Shown here: positions 25,601-34,227 of the stretch, in pieces
Layout: each line of letters opens with the position of its first letter
How positions within the stretch are numbered: the stretch's first letter is position 1
NCBI RefSeq assembly: GCF_014287475.1
Contig: NZ_JACOPF010000004.1
Location: forward strand, 223,426-287,425
Source of the DNA: Mediterraneibacter hominis
GTDB taxonomy: Bacteria > Bacillota > Clostridia > Lachnospirales > Lachnospiraceae
Direction of reading: 5' to 3'
Length of the DNA: 64,000 nucleotides
Position numbers and translations under genes: made by a program
Notes under the pieces: generated by a model
Database searches by the model: none
Told to the model about the DNA's origin: nothing
The model's input: only the letters and a program-made list of their open reading frames with translations

Positions 25601-25855
25601 ATCCTTCTCTTTCGCAATCTGCACCGCCTTTTTTATGCACTCCATATACTCTTTTCCCATATATTCTGTATCAAGTCCTACGCGGGTGTGCATATAAAAT
25701 CCACCCATTCCCATTTCCTTAAACTGCTCTATCTGCTTTTCCAGGCAATCCGCATCCAGTTTTGTATTCCAGGACCAAAAAGGAGTTCCTCTAAATTCTT
25801 TTCCCGGATTTTTAAAGGTTTCTTCAAATTCCTGAAACATGCTTGTCTTTTTCAT
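22673..25855 (-). CDS. GH106-like glycoside hydrolase
   Basis: About 1060 residues. The N-terminus FRGTPFWSWNTKLDAD, followed by GMGGFYMHTRVGLDTEYMG and CLYDEDRWPSGYGGG, is characteristic of the large Glyco_hydro_106-type family (alpha-L-rhamnosidase-like); a catalytic barrel is followed by beta-sandwich domains (MYLLGDFSV, AVYKTEIDLEQGSYILEVS). No signal peptide, so it acts in the cytoplasm on short glycosides brought in by the adjacent ABC importer. The start is the ATG at 25855, after AAAGGAGAG. It is 58 bp after the permease gene. Rhamnosidase activity is a guess from the family. Confidence 0.75.
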   Translation of the reverse strand: MKKTSMFQEFEETFKNPGKEFRGTPFWSWNTKLDADCLEKQIEQFKEMGMGGFYMHTRVGLDTEYMGKEYMECIKKAVQIAKEKDLYSCLYDEDRWPSGYGGGKVTVHPQYRSRNILITTYKKGTKTYDHRSADSMASSSPQGNGRFLAAYYVRLNTDGTLASYERCDENAKACPGAKIWYAYLEIAHDSPWFNNQSYVDSLNPEAIRYFIEVTHEAYKKAVGEEFGQTIPSVFTDEPQFGRKKFLGTAESKEEVMLPFTDDFAKSYKKTYGEDLLDHIPELLWELPNEKVSKYRYWYHDHVTERFAEAFSDQVGNWCKENGIRLAGHMMEEPTLQSQTQALGEVMRSLRGFSLPGIDMLCDAREYTTAKQAESVCHQYGKEGVASELYGVTNWDFDFRRHKLQGDWQAALGITHRVHHLNWMSMGGEAKRDYPAAIGFQSPWYKEYGIIETHFARVNTALRKGTPLVKIGVIHPVESCWILFGPNQQTGQKRQELDRRFADVTEWLLFNNLDFDYISESLLPEEWDGRKVGKMEYDAIVVPGCLTLRGTTLSILEEMKKAGKKIVFMGKAPQYIDACRSIAGEEFASRCTQIGFSKLELLTELEPYRLLDIRFHGEKHLKKPNHKKNWNGERTEKYLYQMRQEENGRWLFIANGRAQDNPDLILPDDVKIELAGSWKVTEFDTMTGDKREVEAEVCKDKTVLYRRFFEHDSLLLYLEPAEEAETTTSTGRDICRGSENGKEKNYYTTEGKDWEAKDLFASPVKIEREEPNVLVLDMPRYCFDGKTLEGPEEILRADNRLRTLLHLPLRRAALAQPWTQKKEEKPYKIMLQYEIFCQDAVKDIQLGLEALKESRIWLDKEEISKKETGYFVDPCIHTIALPALKEGLHELKLEVEFTGKVNLESMYLLGDFSVQVTGSRAVLKKERESFFWGSLTEQGMSFYGGNAVYKTEIDLEQGSYILEVSKFRAPLLKVRVDGKDVGEIFKAPYRAAFETTSPGKHLIEIISYGNRVNTFGAIHDCDEQEIYFDPNAWRTTLDSWSYEYQLKKTGILKAPILWKQK

Positions 25856-25913
25856 CTTTGTCTCTCCTTTATACAAGTAATGCCGTGCCTCTCTCCGGAC
25901 ACGGCATATTTTC

Positions 25914-26786
25914 TTAACCCTTTACAGCGCCTGCAGTAATGGAACGCACAAATGTTTTCTGTGCGAACAGATAAATAATGACAAATACCATCGCGCTGAC
26001 AGTAAGTGCTGCAAATACCGGAGTATATCCGATCGTTGCAATCTTATCTCTGATAACGGCAATGCCGACAGACAGTGTGTATTTTGATGTATCGCTGATG
26101 GATACCAATGCCCACATATACTCGTTCCATGCATTCATTCCTCCCAGGATAGCCAGTGTCACCAGCATTGGTTTTACAAGGGGCACCATGATCTTCCATA
26201 GAATACGGAAAGTTCCGCAGCCATCAATTTTTGCAGATTCTATAATCTCATCTGGAATATTATCCATATATCCTTTGATCAGAATCAGTCCCAACGGCGC
26301 AAATCCCTGGTAATACGGGAATACAATCGCCGCAAGTGTATTCTGGATGCCTAAGTCTACCACCTGAAGATACATAGGAAGCAGGATAATCGGCGTTGGA
26401 ATCAGCATGTTGATCAAGATCATATAATAAAAGAACTTCTTGAACTTCATTTTCAGCTTAGAAAATGCGTATCCGAGGCAGGTTACCAAAACCAAATCTA
26501 CCACAAGGGTTGCCCCCGTATTGATCACTGTATTTTTTAAATACACAGCGAGATTCGCTTCCTCAAACGCCGTAATAAAATTATCAAAATTCAAGGAGGT
26601 AGGCAAAGACCAAATGCTCTGCAGGAACTGTCCTTCTGTCTTAAATGACTGGATAATTACCCAGAGCAGGGGATAAACGGAAATCAATGCCACCAGCAGC
26701 ATAATGATAAAGGTAATGATCGAAGTTCCGCCTTGATCTTCGTTTCCTTTTTTCCTGTTCCATCTCTTGCTTATGCTTTTACTCAT
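25914..26786 (-). CDS. ABC sugar transporter permease (MalG type)
   Basis: About 290 residues, six membrane helices, with the EAA loop ESAKIDGCGTFRILWKIMVP that contacts the ATPase. The ATG at 26786 overlaps the preceding permease stop as ATGAGTAA and has AGGTGG 8 bases upstream; a GTG at 26798 is the alternative. No ATPase gene is in the operon, which is common because a shared MsmX-type ATPase is used. Confidence 0.92.
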   Translation of the reverse strand: MSKSISKRWNRKKGNEDQGGTSIITFIIMLLVALISVYPLLWVIIQSFKTEGQFLQSIWSLPTSLNFDNFITAFEEANLAVYLKNTVINTGATLVVDLVLVTCLGYAFSKLKMKFKKFFYYMILINMLIPTPIILLPMYLQVVDLGIQNTLAAIVFPYYQGFAPLGLILIKGYMDNIPDEIIESAKIDGCGTFRILWKIMVPLVKPMLVTLAILGGMNAWNEYMWALVSISDTSKYTLSVGIAVIRDKIATIGYTPVFAALTVSAMVFVIIYLFAQKTFVRSITAGAVKG

Positions 26787-27693
26787 TGTTCTTTCCACCT
26801 GCCTTTTTTACCACTTGTAAAAGAATCGTAATTCCAATCATAACAACCATCATAATAATGGATGCCGCTGTAGCGGGACCGAATTTCTGCGACTGGAATG
26901 CGTTAGAATATACATAAGAAGTCAGCACATCTGACGCTCCTCCTGGTCCTCCCTGTGTCATTACCCATACCATATCGAATGCACGCAGGTCGTTCGTAAC
27001 TGTTAGGATTCCCAATGTTACAAAGGTAGGAATCATATGTGGTATAATGATATAGCGCAGTCTCTGTAATTGAGAAGCTCCGTCCATCTCTGCCGCCTCT
27101 AGCTGGTCTTTCGGCAGAGTCATAATATTCGCATAGCAGATCAGCATGTTAAACGGTATCGTTCTCCATATCCAAGTCACGATAATAGCGGGAAGGGCGG
27201 TTCCTACCTGCGACAGCCACGGCTGGGCAAGATTGCCAAGACCGATCATTTCCAGGATCTGATTCAATGGCCCGATTGTCGGATCGTAGATAATTCTCCA
27301 TATACATCCAATGACAACCATGGATATCAGATACGGAATAAACAATGCTGTGTTAAAAAACCGTTTCAGACGTATTCCTTTAAATAGTATGTATGCAAGA
27401 ATAAACCCGATTGTAATGGAAAAAAGCAAATCACATGCAATCAGTTTAAATGTATTTCCAAACGCACGGTAGAACTGTTCATCCTGCAAAACTTTTACAT
27501 AATTATCTAGTCCTACAAAATTTCTTAATTCTCCATATCCTTTATATTTATAGAGACTGATGCGGAATGCGTTTGCGAACGGAATAAACAGAAAAATAAT
27601 CAATATGGCTATGGTAGGAAGAATTAATATATAAGCTGGTATGCTTTCTTTTAATTCCTGTAAAAGCCCTGCCTTTTTTTTCGTTTTCACCAT
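26779..27693 (-). CDS. ABC sugar transporter permease (MalF type)
   Basis: About 304 residues, six membrane helices, with EAA loop EAAEMDGASQLQRLRYIIIP. The ATG at 27693 is used because AAGGAGGGAGC stands directly before it. It overlaps the next permease by 8 bases. It pairs with the MalG-type subunit to form the channel for the carbohydrate bound by the lipoprotein encoded upstream. Confidence 0.92.
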   Translation of the reverse strand: MVKTKKKAGLLQELKESIPAYILILPTIAILIIFLFIPFANAFRISLYKYKGYGELRNFVGLDNYVKVLQDEQFYRAFGNTFKLIACDLLFSITIGFILAYILFKGIRLKRFFNTALFIPYLISMVVIGCIWRIIYDPTIGPLNQILEMIGLGNLAQPWLSQVGTALPAIIVTWIWRTIPFNMLICYANIMTLPKDQLEAAEMDGASQLQRLRYIIIPHMIPTFVTLGILTVTNDLRAFDMVWVMTQGGPGGASDVLTSYVYSNAFQSQKFGPATAASIIMMVVMIGITILLQVVKKAGGKNNE

Positions 27694-27747
27694 GCTCCCT
27701 CCTTCTCTTTGCACTGCACTGTATTCTTTCTTACTTGATTTTTGACA

Positions 27748-27781
27748 GAAAAAGGGCGGCTAACTTCCTGATAAGCCGCCC
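27748..27781 (-). terminator. Intraoperon terminator/attenuator after the binding-protein gene
   Basis: A GC-rich stem (GGGCGGCTTA and TAAGCCGCCC in minus orientation) is followed by TTTTTC, placed between the solute-binding protein and the permeases. It would give the binding protein a higher transcript level than the permeases and glycosidase. Confidence 0.8.
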
Positions 27782-27796
27782 CTGTCCTGCCTTTTC

Positions 27797-29122
27797 TTAT
27801 TCTTTATCTTCCAGATAGGTATTGTATATATCCTGAAGCTCTGTAGTCATATCCTCCAAGCTCACCTGTCCAAGCAGATAATTTGGAATCAAGTCTTCCT
27901 GGAACGCTGTTTTGATTTCTGTTGATACAGTTACCGGCACAAATGTCTCTGGACAGAAGCCGTTTTCTGCCGCCGCGTTGTAACCTGCGAGAATTTCATC
28001 CAAAGCCGGATCGCGCTCTACATTTACGAGTCCGGAGCTGGAATATTTCAGTCCTTCATCTGTTGTAAAGTTTGTCTTAGATGTCAGATATTGTACCAGC
28101 TTCACTGCTGCGTCCGGGTTCTCTGTATCTGCACTTACAGCAAAAATATTACTTGCCCCGCCCAGTGTTCTTGAAGGCAGCCCGTCAATTCCCGGCAGTA
28201 CATATGTGCCAAGCTCCATTGTATCCGGCGCATTGTCCATGATATATTCTAATTTGTCAGGAGCGATTAAAACCTGTGCCAGTTCTCCCTGAAGGAATAA
28301 CTGTGCTGTAGTATCCAGATCGGATGTCATAAAGTTTTCTGGCAGGTACCCCTTGTCCCAAATCTCTTTATATGTCTCCAAGCCTTTTTGTACGGATTCA
28401 GACTGGAATGTCATTTCGCCATTTTCAAAGGATTTGCCTTCTTCTTCAATCTCATCGCGACAGAACTGATCCCAGAATAATCTTGGAAGCCAGTCGATAC
28501 AAGTATTAGACTGTACAGACAGCGGTGTATATCCAGCCTCTTTGATTGCTTCACAATTTGCCATGAACGCATCCCATGTCTCTGGCACAGACAAGCCCAA
28601 CTTTTCATACATTGCCTTGTCATACATTACCGCGACAGTTGTCATTGTAAATGGCACACCGTAATCGTAGGAGTCCATCTCTCCGCAGCCACTTTGTACG
28701 ATAGACTGTAGGTTTTCAAGCAAAGCCGGCACATATGTATCTCTCCATGTCGCGTCGCCTTCATAGTTGTCCCCATCCAGATATTCAGAAATGTCAAGTA
28801 AAAGACCTTCATTAATCTGGTCACAGTAATATCCTGCCTGTGTCCAGAACACATCCGGCACTTCATTGGAAGAAGCCAGCGCTGCAAATTTTGCAGAATA
28901 GTTTCCAGAATCCACATAGTCAAAATCCACTTCAATGTCCGGATTTTCCTTCTCAAATGCCTCAATCATGTCCTCATCTACCAGTTCCATTGCAGATAAG
29001 AAACGAATTTTTGTTTTGCCGTCTTCTGTTTTTGAATCGCTTCCGCTTCCTGAGCCACAGCCGGCTAACAGTCCGCCGATCATAGTCGCTGCAAGCAATA
29101 CAGAAATCACTTTCTTTTTCAT
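27797..29122 (-). CDS. ABC sugar-binding lipoprotein
   Basis: 441-residue extracellular solute-binding protein, family 1. Lipoprotein signal with lipobox LLAGC (Cys22) followed by a Gly/Ser-rich linker; then a MalE-like fold (IRFLSAMELVDEDMIEAFEKENP). It captures an oligosaccharide at the cell surface and delivers it to the two permeases. Ribosome binding site AAGGAGAGG. First gene of the minus-strand operon, divergent from the sensor kinase. Confidence 0.92.
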   Translation of the reverse strand: MKKKVISVLLAATMIGGLLAGCGSGSGSDSKTEDGKTKIRFLSAMELVDEDMIEAFEKENPDIEVDFDYVDSGNYSAKFAALASSNEVPDVFWTQAGYYCDQINEGLLLDISEYLDGDNYEGDATWRDTYVPALLENLQSIVQSGCGEMDSYDYGVPFTMTTVAVMYDKAMYEKLGLSVPETWDAFMANCEAIKEAGYTPLSVQSNTCIDWLPRLFWDQFCRDEIEEEGKSFENGEMTFQSESVQKGLETYKEIWDKGYLPENFMTSDLDTTAQLFLQGELAQVLIAPDKLEYIMDNAPDTMELGTYVLPGIDGLPSRTLGGASNIFAVSADTENPDAAVKLVQYLTSKTNFTTDEGLKYSSSGLVNVERDPALDEILAGYNAAAENGFCPETFVPVTVSTEIKTAFQEDLIPNYLLGQVSLEDMTTELQDIYNTYLEDKE

Positions 29123-29183
29123 GTTTTTCCTCTCCTTTTCTACTTACATCTTTTTTGATGGTCTTATTGTAACACAGGGTAAG

Positions 29184-29212
29184 TGGACTTTTTTTAGCAC
29201 CTATGGTATACT
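29184..29212 (+). promoter_or_regulatory. Promoter of the YesM/YesN-like pair
   Basis: TGGACT (29184-29189) and TATACT (29207-29212) are 17 bp apart, 30 bp before the sensor-kinase GTG start. Confidence 0.5.
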
Positions 29213-29242
29213 TTTCTTAGATTTTTGGAAGGAGGTATATCT

Positions 29243-31018
29243 GTGAAATTACGACATAAATTATTTCTGATTCTATTATTCATGGCGCTCCTTCCCACGC
29301 TCTGCATCACTGCCGTTTCCTATTATCGCTACGAAAAGACCTCACAGCAGCAGATGAAGGAATATTCTGCCAATCTCTTTTCCAAAGCAGTACAGCAGGC
29401 AAATGCTTCCCTTGCAGAGCTGGAAAATGCGACAAATCTGTTTGCATCCTACTCCTCCGGTGACTATTCTCTGACACGGAACTTGCGTCCTTTCGCCGAT
29501 ATCGGCAAAATACCGGATGACTTGACTGTGTATAAAACCCAGCAGAACATCCGGTACTTATGCCAGAATATTATCAATGCCTATGATTTCATTTATGGCA
29601 TTTATATCTTTACGCCCTCCGGTGTAAAATTCACTTACGAAAACACGCAAAACGATCGTTTGAATTATGGCTATACTCCGGAAGATTCCACATGGTATGA
29701 GCGGACTATGGAAAATTCCGGTCAGCTCTATATCAGTGAGATCGGTTCCCATGAAGATATATTTCAGGGCGGAACAGATAGTTTTTATATTTCCAAAAGT
29801 CTCTATGATATTTACGCCTCTGAAAATCTCGGTGTGCTTCTCATCAACTGTGACCCTGCAATTTTTGACTTAAGCTCACTGAACACGATTCCAGATGTTA
29901 CCTCCATAACAATCGCGAATACAGAATACAAACAGCTCGTCTATTCTACACTGTCTCTTAAAAAAGAGGGCGGGCCTTCTTTCCAGGATATTGAAAAGAA
30001 TGCTGCCTATAAGGCAGAATTATCCCCTGCTTCCCTGACGCTTTACACATCGGTAGATTACACGAAGCTCTACCGCGAATTCAACACTACAGGGATCCTT
30101 CTGCTTTCTATCAGTGTCGTCTTTATTTTTATCGGTATTGTACTTGCCCTTTACTTCTCGAGGACCGTCACAAAGCCGATCGAACATTTAAGCCGGAAAA
30201 TGTCGAGGCAAAGCGGCACACACCTGTCCAGCAGTACTTTGTATCTGGATCGTACGGATGAAATCGGCGTTCTCTATAATGAATATAACTCTATGATCGA
30301 ACAGCTGGACGATGCAATTAAGACAAACTATCAAAATAAGCTGATTTCTCTGGATGCACAGATGAAGTCCTTAGAAGCGCGGATCAATTCTCACTTCCTG
30401 TTCAATACGCTGGAGGCAATCAATAGTATCGCCAGCATAGAAGGAAGTGAACAAATTATGACAATGGCGATGTCTCTTGGCAATATGTTCCGCTATGCAA
30501 TCAAAACACAAAGCGAACTGGTAACGCTTCAGGAGGAAATCGACCATGTAATGGACTACATCTCCATCCAGTCTATCCGATTCAGCCATCGTTTCCGTTT
30601 CTGTCTGCATATACCGGATTCGATGCGCCATTTAAAGGTGCTAAAATTGATCTTACAGCCGATTGTAGAAAATTCCTTTTCTCACGGTCTTAAGAACTGC
30701 CAGTTCGGACACCAGATTTATATATATGGATTTTTAAAGGACACCTATTTCCTTATCTATGTTGTAGATGACGGAAAAGGAATGACGCCCAGGCAGCTTT
30801 CCGAATTAAACAGCTCTCTTATGGAGGAACCAGAATTTAAAGAGCTTGGGCACCGTACAAACCAAAGTATCGGGTTGAAAAACATCAACACCCGAATCGA
30901 ACTATACTACGGCAAAGGCTACGGACTTACTGCACAAAGTAAGCCAGACAAAGGAACTCTCATGCAGATAAAACTTCCTCTGCTGGACAAACCAATTCCC
31001 CCGCAGGAAAACGCATAG
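29243..31018 (+). CDS. YesM-like sensor histidine kinase
   Basis: About 591 residues. Membrane helix at about 5-25, an extracellular sensing domain, a second helix at about 285-308, HAMP linker (SRTVTKPIEHLSRKM), His_kinase domain with SHFLFNTLEAINS containing the phospho-histidine, and HATPase with VVDDGKGM. The GTG at 29243 is used because GGAAGGAGG precedes it; an in-frame TTG lies before that site. It is divergent from the ABC operon, which it likely regulates through the adjacent response regulator. Confidence 0.9.
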   Translation: MKLRHKLFLILLFMALLPTLCITAVSYYRYEKTSQQQMKEYSANLFSKAVQQANASLAELENATNLFASYSSGDYSLTRNLRPFADIGKIPDDLTVYKTQQNIRYLCQNIINAYDFIYGIYIFTPSGVKFTYENTQNDRLNYGYTPEDSTWYERTMENSGQLYISEIGSHEDIFQGGTDSFYISKSLYDIYASENLGVLLINCDPAIFDLSSLNTIPDVTSITIANTEYKQLVYSTLSLKKEGGPSFQDIEKNAAYKAELSPASLTLYTSVDYTKLYREFNTTGILLLSISVVFIFIGIVLALYFSRTVTKPIEHLSRKMSRQSGTHLSSSTLYLDRTDEIGVLYNEYNSMIEQLDDAIKTNYQNKLISLDAQMKSLEARINSHFLFNTLEAINSIASIEGSEQIMTMAMSLGNMFRYAIKTQSELVTLQEEIDHVMDYISIQSIRFSHRFRFCLHIPDSMRHLKVLKLILQPIVENSFSHGLKNCQFGHQIYIYGFLKDTYFLIYVVDDGKGMTPRQLSELNSSLMEEPEFKELGHRTNQSIGLKNINTRIELYYGKGYGLTAQSKPDKGTLMQIKLPLLDKPIPPQENA

Positions 31019-31054
31019 AGCGCGCTATTGATTACTCATAAAGGAGACAAACAA

Positions 31055-32614
31055 ATGTATCGCTATATCATTGTAGACGACGAACCTTTAATCCGTCAGG
31101 GTACCATTAAAAAACTAGAGCCTCTCTCCGACAAGATCGCCTGTATCGGTGAGGCAGACAACGGAGCCCAGGCAATCGAACTCGTAGAAAGCCTGTCGCC
31201 CGATTTTATAATTTTAGATATGGAAATGCCCGTTATGGACGGTACTGTCCTGCTTGCTTATTTATCAGAAAATCATCCTGCCCTGCAGTTAATCGTCATC
31301 AGCGGCTATAAAAGCTTTGATTACATCAAGCATGCCATATCCGCAAACGTCATTGATTATATATTAAAGCCCTTTACAGGTGAGCAGATCCAGCAGACTG
31401 TACTTCAGGCACTTTCCCGTTTAGAAGCCTCCGAATCTATCAGTGCAAAGATTCGTCTGACCGAGGAGCAAAAGGAAATCGCCTGCTACGAACATGACAG
31501 TCAGCTTCTGCAAAATTTGATCCTGGGATATGCTGTTTCTGACACAGACATCAGTTCCCAAAAGCTTTCCTTCCTTACAAAATCAGCCTCCCTGTGTCTC
31601 GCAGTTGTATATGCGGCTGTTCCGCTTGCAGATTTCCATCTGCAACAGCATATAACAGACTTAGGTTTTTCTGAGATGGCAGTCTATCTGCCGCATCCGA
31701 CAAATGTACAGCTTGGTTTTTTCATCCTTGCTCTGCCGAACGATACAGCTTTTTCTCCCCGGGCATTTTATACAAAATTCACACAGGAGATCATCTCCTA
31801 TCTACACACATATAATGCGGTGTCCTACTGGGGAATCAGCAATACGATTTCCGCGCTTGACCAGTTGTACGCAGCGTATGAACATGCCTGTATCGCGCTT
31901 AATTCTATGCCGCTTACACAGAATTCCTCCCATTACTATCTCTGGCATACCGGTTTAGGAACAGATATACAAGAAGTACAATGGGAGAAAAAGGAAGAGT
32001 TTCTCTTCCGCATTGAGGCAGGCATGACAAAGGAAGTATGCAGTCTTCTCTCCTCTTTAAAAGACTATTATCAAAATACAGATGGGCTCTCCCTTGCAGA
32101 TGTTAAATATCATTATCATCAGCTTACGCAGGACTGTCTTATGATTTTAAAGCAGTATCTCAATCAGAGTACGCCTTCCCAGAGCATGCAGAATATTGTG
32201 AAGGAAATGTTTACAATTGAAGAACTCCACCAATATTATAAACAATTTTTCAGCAACCTGTCTGAAATGCTCAAGCCACAGAGTGTATATGCCGTCGAGG
32301 ACACGATTCAGAGAGTGAAGATCTATATACAACGCAACTACCAGAAAAATCTGACGATTGAGTTTCTCGCCTCTCTGTTTTATATGAACAGCAGTTACTT
32401 AAGTCACCTATTTCGTAAAACGACCGGAGAAAAATTCGCACAGTATGTAAATTCTGTACGCATCGAAAAAGCCAAGCACCTGCTTGCCACCACAGACCGC
32501 AAGCTGTATCAGATTGCCAAGGCGGTAGGATACGATAACAATAAATATTTCTTCCGAGTATTTAAAAAATGGGAAGGAATGACACCAGAACAATACCGTC
32601 AGTCTTTCCAGTGA
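31055..32614 (+). CDS. YesN-like response regulator, AraC-type HTH
   Basis: About 519 residues. Receiver domain at 1-120 with Asp8, Asp9, phospho-acceptor Asp55 (FIILDMEMPVMDG) and Lys in LKPFTG; a central helical region; C-terminal AraC HTH (FYMNSSYLSHLFRKTTGEKF, then QIAKAVGYDNNKYFFRVFKK). ATG at 31055 after AAAGGAGACAAACAA. Partner of the upstream kinase; expected to activate the ABC/glycosidase operon. Confidence 0.92.
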   Translation: MYRYIIVDDEPLIRQGTIKKLEPLSDKIACIGEADNGAQAIELVESLSPDFIILDMEMPVMDGTVLLAYLSENHPALQLIVISGYKSFDYIKHAISANVIDYILKPFTGEQIQQTVLQALSRLEASESISAKIRLTEEQKEIACYEHDSQLLQNLILGYAVSDTDISSQKLSFLTKSASLCLAVVYAAVPLADFHLQQHITDLGFSEMAVYLPHPTNVQLGFFILALPNDTAFSPRAFYTKFTQEIISYLHTYNAVSYWGISNTISALDQLYAAYEHACIALNSMPLTQNSSHYYLWHTGLGTDIQEVQWEKKEEFLFRIEAGMTKEVCSLLSSLKDYYQNTDGLSLADVKYHYHQLTQDCLMILKQYLNQSTPSQSMQNIVKEMFTIEELHQYYKQFFSNLSEMLKPQSVYAVEDTIQRVKIYIQRNYQKNLTIEFLASLFYMNSSYLSHLFRKTTGEKFAQYVNSVRIEKAKHLLATTDRKLYQIAKAVGYDNNKYFFRVFKKWEGMTPEQYRQSFQ

Positions 32615-33528
32615 AAAAATGCTTCCACTGTTTCTTCATACTTTTTACTGTCTGCCAGATAACTTCCGCAGTGAGCAGCTCCTCCCACCAGCAGGAGCTG
32701 TTTTTTTGCTCTGCAGGCTGTATAATTTTCTTCTGACATCTTATACGGCACAAAAGTATCTGCTGTTCCATGTACAAATAGAACCGGAACTTTACAGCGT
32801 TTCACTGCCTCTTTGGGAGAACACTCTTTTAAGTCATACCCTGCTTTTTTCCGAAACAGTCTGTTTAGAGAATACATCATCGGAAACTCTCTGATTTTCA
32901 GCCTCTGTTTTCCATAGTTTAGAATCATATCGTAGGCAGAAGAAAAACCGCAGTCCGCGATCACGCCTTTCACAAAATGAGGAAGCCGTTCTCCTGAAGC
33001 CATCAATACAGTGGCCGCCCCCATAGATACTCCATATAGATACACCGGAATATCTATACTCTCGTTTCTGTCTATCCATTTCAGCCATTCCAGACAATCC
33101 TTGCGCTCCTGTATCCCAAATCCCATATAGCTTCCTTCACTTCTTCCCTGCGCTCTCTGGTCTGTGATAAGAATACTACATCCTGCATCATACAACCACC
33201 TCAATACGGCTCCGAAGTCATGCTGCCAGGAGCCTCTCCAGCCATGAAAAAGCACGATCATTCTTTTAGGCTCCGCCGGCTTCATCAGCTGTCCTTTCAG
33301 ATGTAAACCGTCAAAGCTGATAATTTCCACCTCGTTGCAGCGCTGTTTCCTTGCCCACTGTATCCCTTCTATAATTTCGGGAGCCCAACGATTCTTCTCC
33401 TCTGTCTGAGTCTGAAAAATATAAGATTTCCGCCCTGCTGCCATATTAAAAAATATACGTACCGCCGCCATATATGCCCCGGTAACACCTAATACACTTG
33501 CAAATAGCTTTTTCCTTATGTTTTTCAT
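32599..33528 (-). CDS. Alpha/beta hydrolase, membrane-anchored
   Basis: About 309 residues. N-terminal hydrophobic segment (LFASVLGVTGAYMAAV), then an alpha/beta hydrolase: oxyanion loop LFHGWRGSW, nucleophile elbow YLYGVSMGAATVL, Asp in HGTADTFVPY, His in GGAAHCGSY. Substrate unknown. The ATG at 33528 is chosen: a longer frame to 33711 would begin inside the MITE-like element and is not real. It converges with the response regulator; the last 16 bases overlap. Confidence 0.85.
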   Translation of the reverse strand: MKNIRKKLFASVLGVTGAYMAAVRIFFNMAAGRKSYIFQTQTEEKNRWAPEIIEGIQWARKQRCNEVEIISFDGLHLKGQLMKPAEPKRMIVLFHGWRGSWQHDFGAVLRWLYDAGCSILITDQRAQGRSEGSYMGFGIQERKDCLEWLKWIDRNESIDIPVYLYGVSMGAATVLMASGERLPHFVKGVIADCGFSSAYDMILNYGKQRLKIREFPMMYSLNRLFRKKAGYDLKECSPKEAVKRCKVPVLFVHGTADTFVPYKMSEENYTACRAKKQLLLVGGAAHCGSYLADSKKYEETVEAFFHWKD

Positions 33529-33562
33529 TTTCAATCTTTCACTTCCTTTTTTATGCTGTCCA

Positions 33563-33840
33563 TACCCTCTCTTTACAAGAGCATACACGGTCGATAAAGA
33601 GCAAATTTTGCGTCCTGCTACGTTACTTTCAATCAGCGTACCACTCGGTACGCTTCGTTCAAGTGCCTTGCAGGGCACAAAATTTATCTCTTTTCGACTC
33701 TGTGACCTCAACCATGAAGATTTTCGTGATTTGCAAGGCAGACGAGTGAGGCGTACTGGACGTACGCCGATTGAGGATAACGCCGCAAATCACGAAAATA
33801 TCATGGATTGAGGCGTGTGTGTCCTTGTAAAGAGAGGGTA
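33563..33840. mobile_element. MITE-like element, long copy
   Basis: Bounded by perfect 17-bp terminal inverted repeats (TACCCTCTCTTTACAAG and CTTGTAAAGAGAGGGTA). If the outer TA on each side is the target duplication, this fits an IS630/Tc1-type non-autonomous element. Internally there are further inverted repeats, including ATTTTCGTGATTTGC with GCAAATCACGAAAAT. No transposase gene. It lies between the hydrolase gene and its likely upstream promoter region (TATACT at about 33847-33852, minus strand). Confidence 0.75.
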
Positions 33841-33933
33841 CTGCTAGTATAACAAAAACGATTTGCTACAGACAGCTCATTTTCTCTTTCAAACTTCTTT
33901 TATGGATTCCCCATGCAAATTTCTTTTCAGCCG

Positions 33934-33962
33934 TTGACATTCTCTTCTGTCAGTGTTATCAT
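33934..33962 (+). promoter_or_regulatory. Promoter of dapA
   Basis: TTGACA (33934-33939) and TATCAT (33957-33962) are exactly 17 bp apart, about 20 bp before the riboswitch. Confidence 0.75.
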
Positions 33963-33979
33963 TTTTTTACATATAGAAA

Positions 33980-34148
33980 CGTAGATAGAGGTTGCATTTT
34001 TCATCAGTAGGATGCCGGATGTTTCAGGGACAGAAGAAGACATTCAAAAGGGAAAGATGCCGAAAGACTAGGCTGCCTGACATTTTAGTCTTGGGCATGG
34101 CGTGAAAAACGACATGACTGTCATCGCAGGATGGAGGGCTATCTGATT
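33980..34148 (+). promoter_or_regulatory. Lysine riboswitch (L-box)
   Basis: Leader RNA matching the L-box: AGATAGAGGTTGC at the 5' side, AGTAGGATGCC, GGGAAAGATGCCGAAAGAC, CTGTCATCGCAGGATGGAG, and closing GGGCTATCT, which pairs with AGATAG to form P1. It senses lysine and controls dapA, the first committed step of the lysine/diaminopimelate pathway. Confidence 0.9.
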
Positions 34149-34171
34149 TATACAGCTTGTGTATATGTTAG

Positions 34172-34198
34172 AACGGCGCATCTTGCCGTTTCTTTTTA
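34172..34198 (+). terminator. Riboswitch-controlled terminator
   Basis: AACGGC and GCCGTT form a short stem followed by TCTTTTT, between the riboswitch aptamer and dapA. With lysine bound this would stop transcription. Confidence 0.75.
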
Positions 34199-34227
34199 TA
34201 TTCACCACATTTAAGGAGGAAGAAAGA

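Noticed and set aside
33529..33711. N-terminal extension of the alpha/beta hydrolase
   Set aside because: These 61 codons read into the MITE-like element and have no ribosome binding site; the hydrophobic anchor starts at the ATG at 33528.
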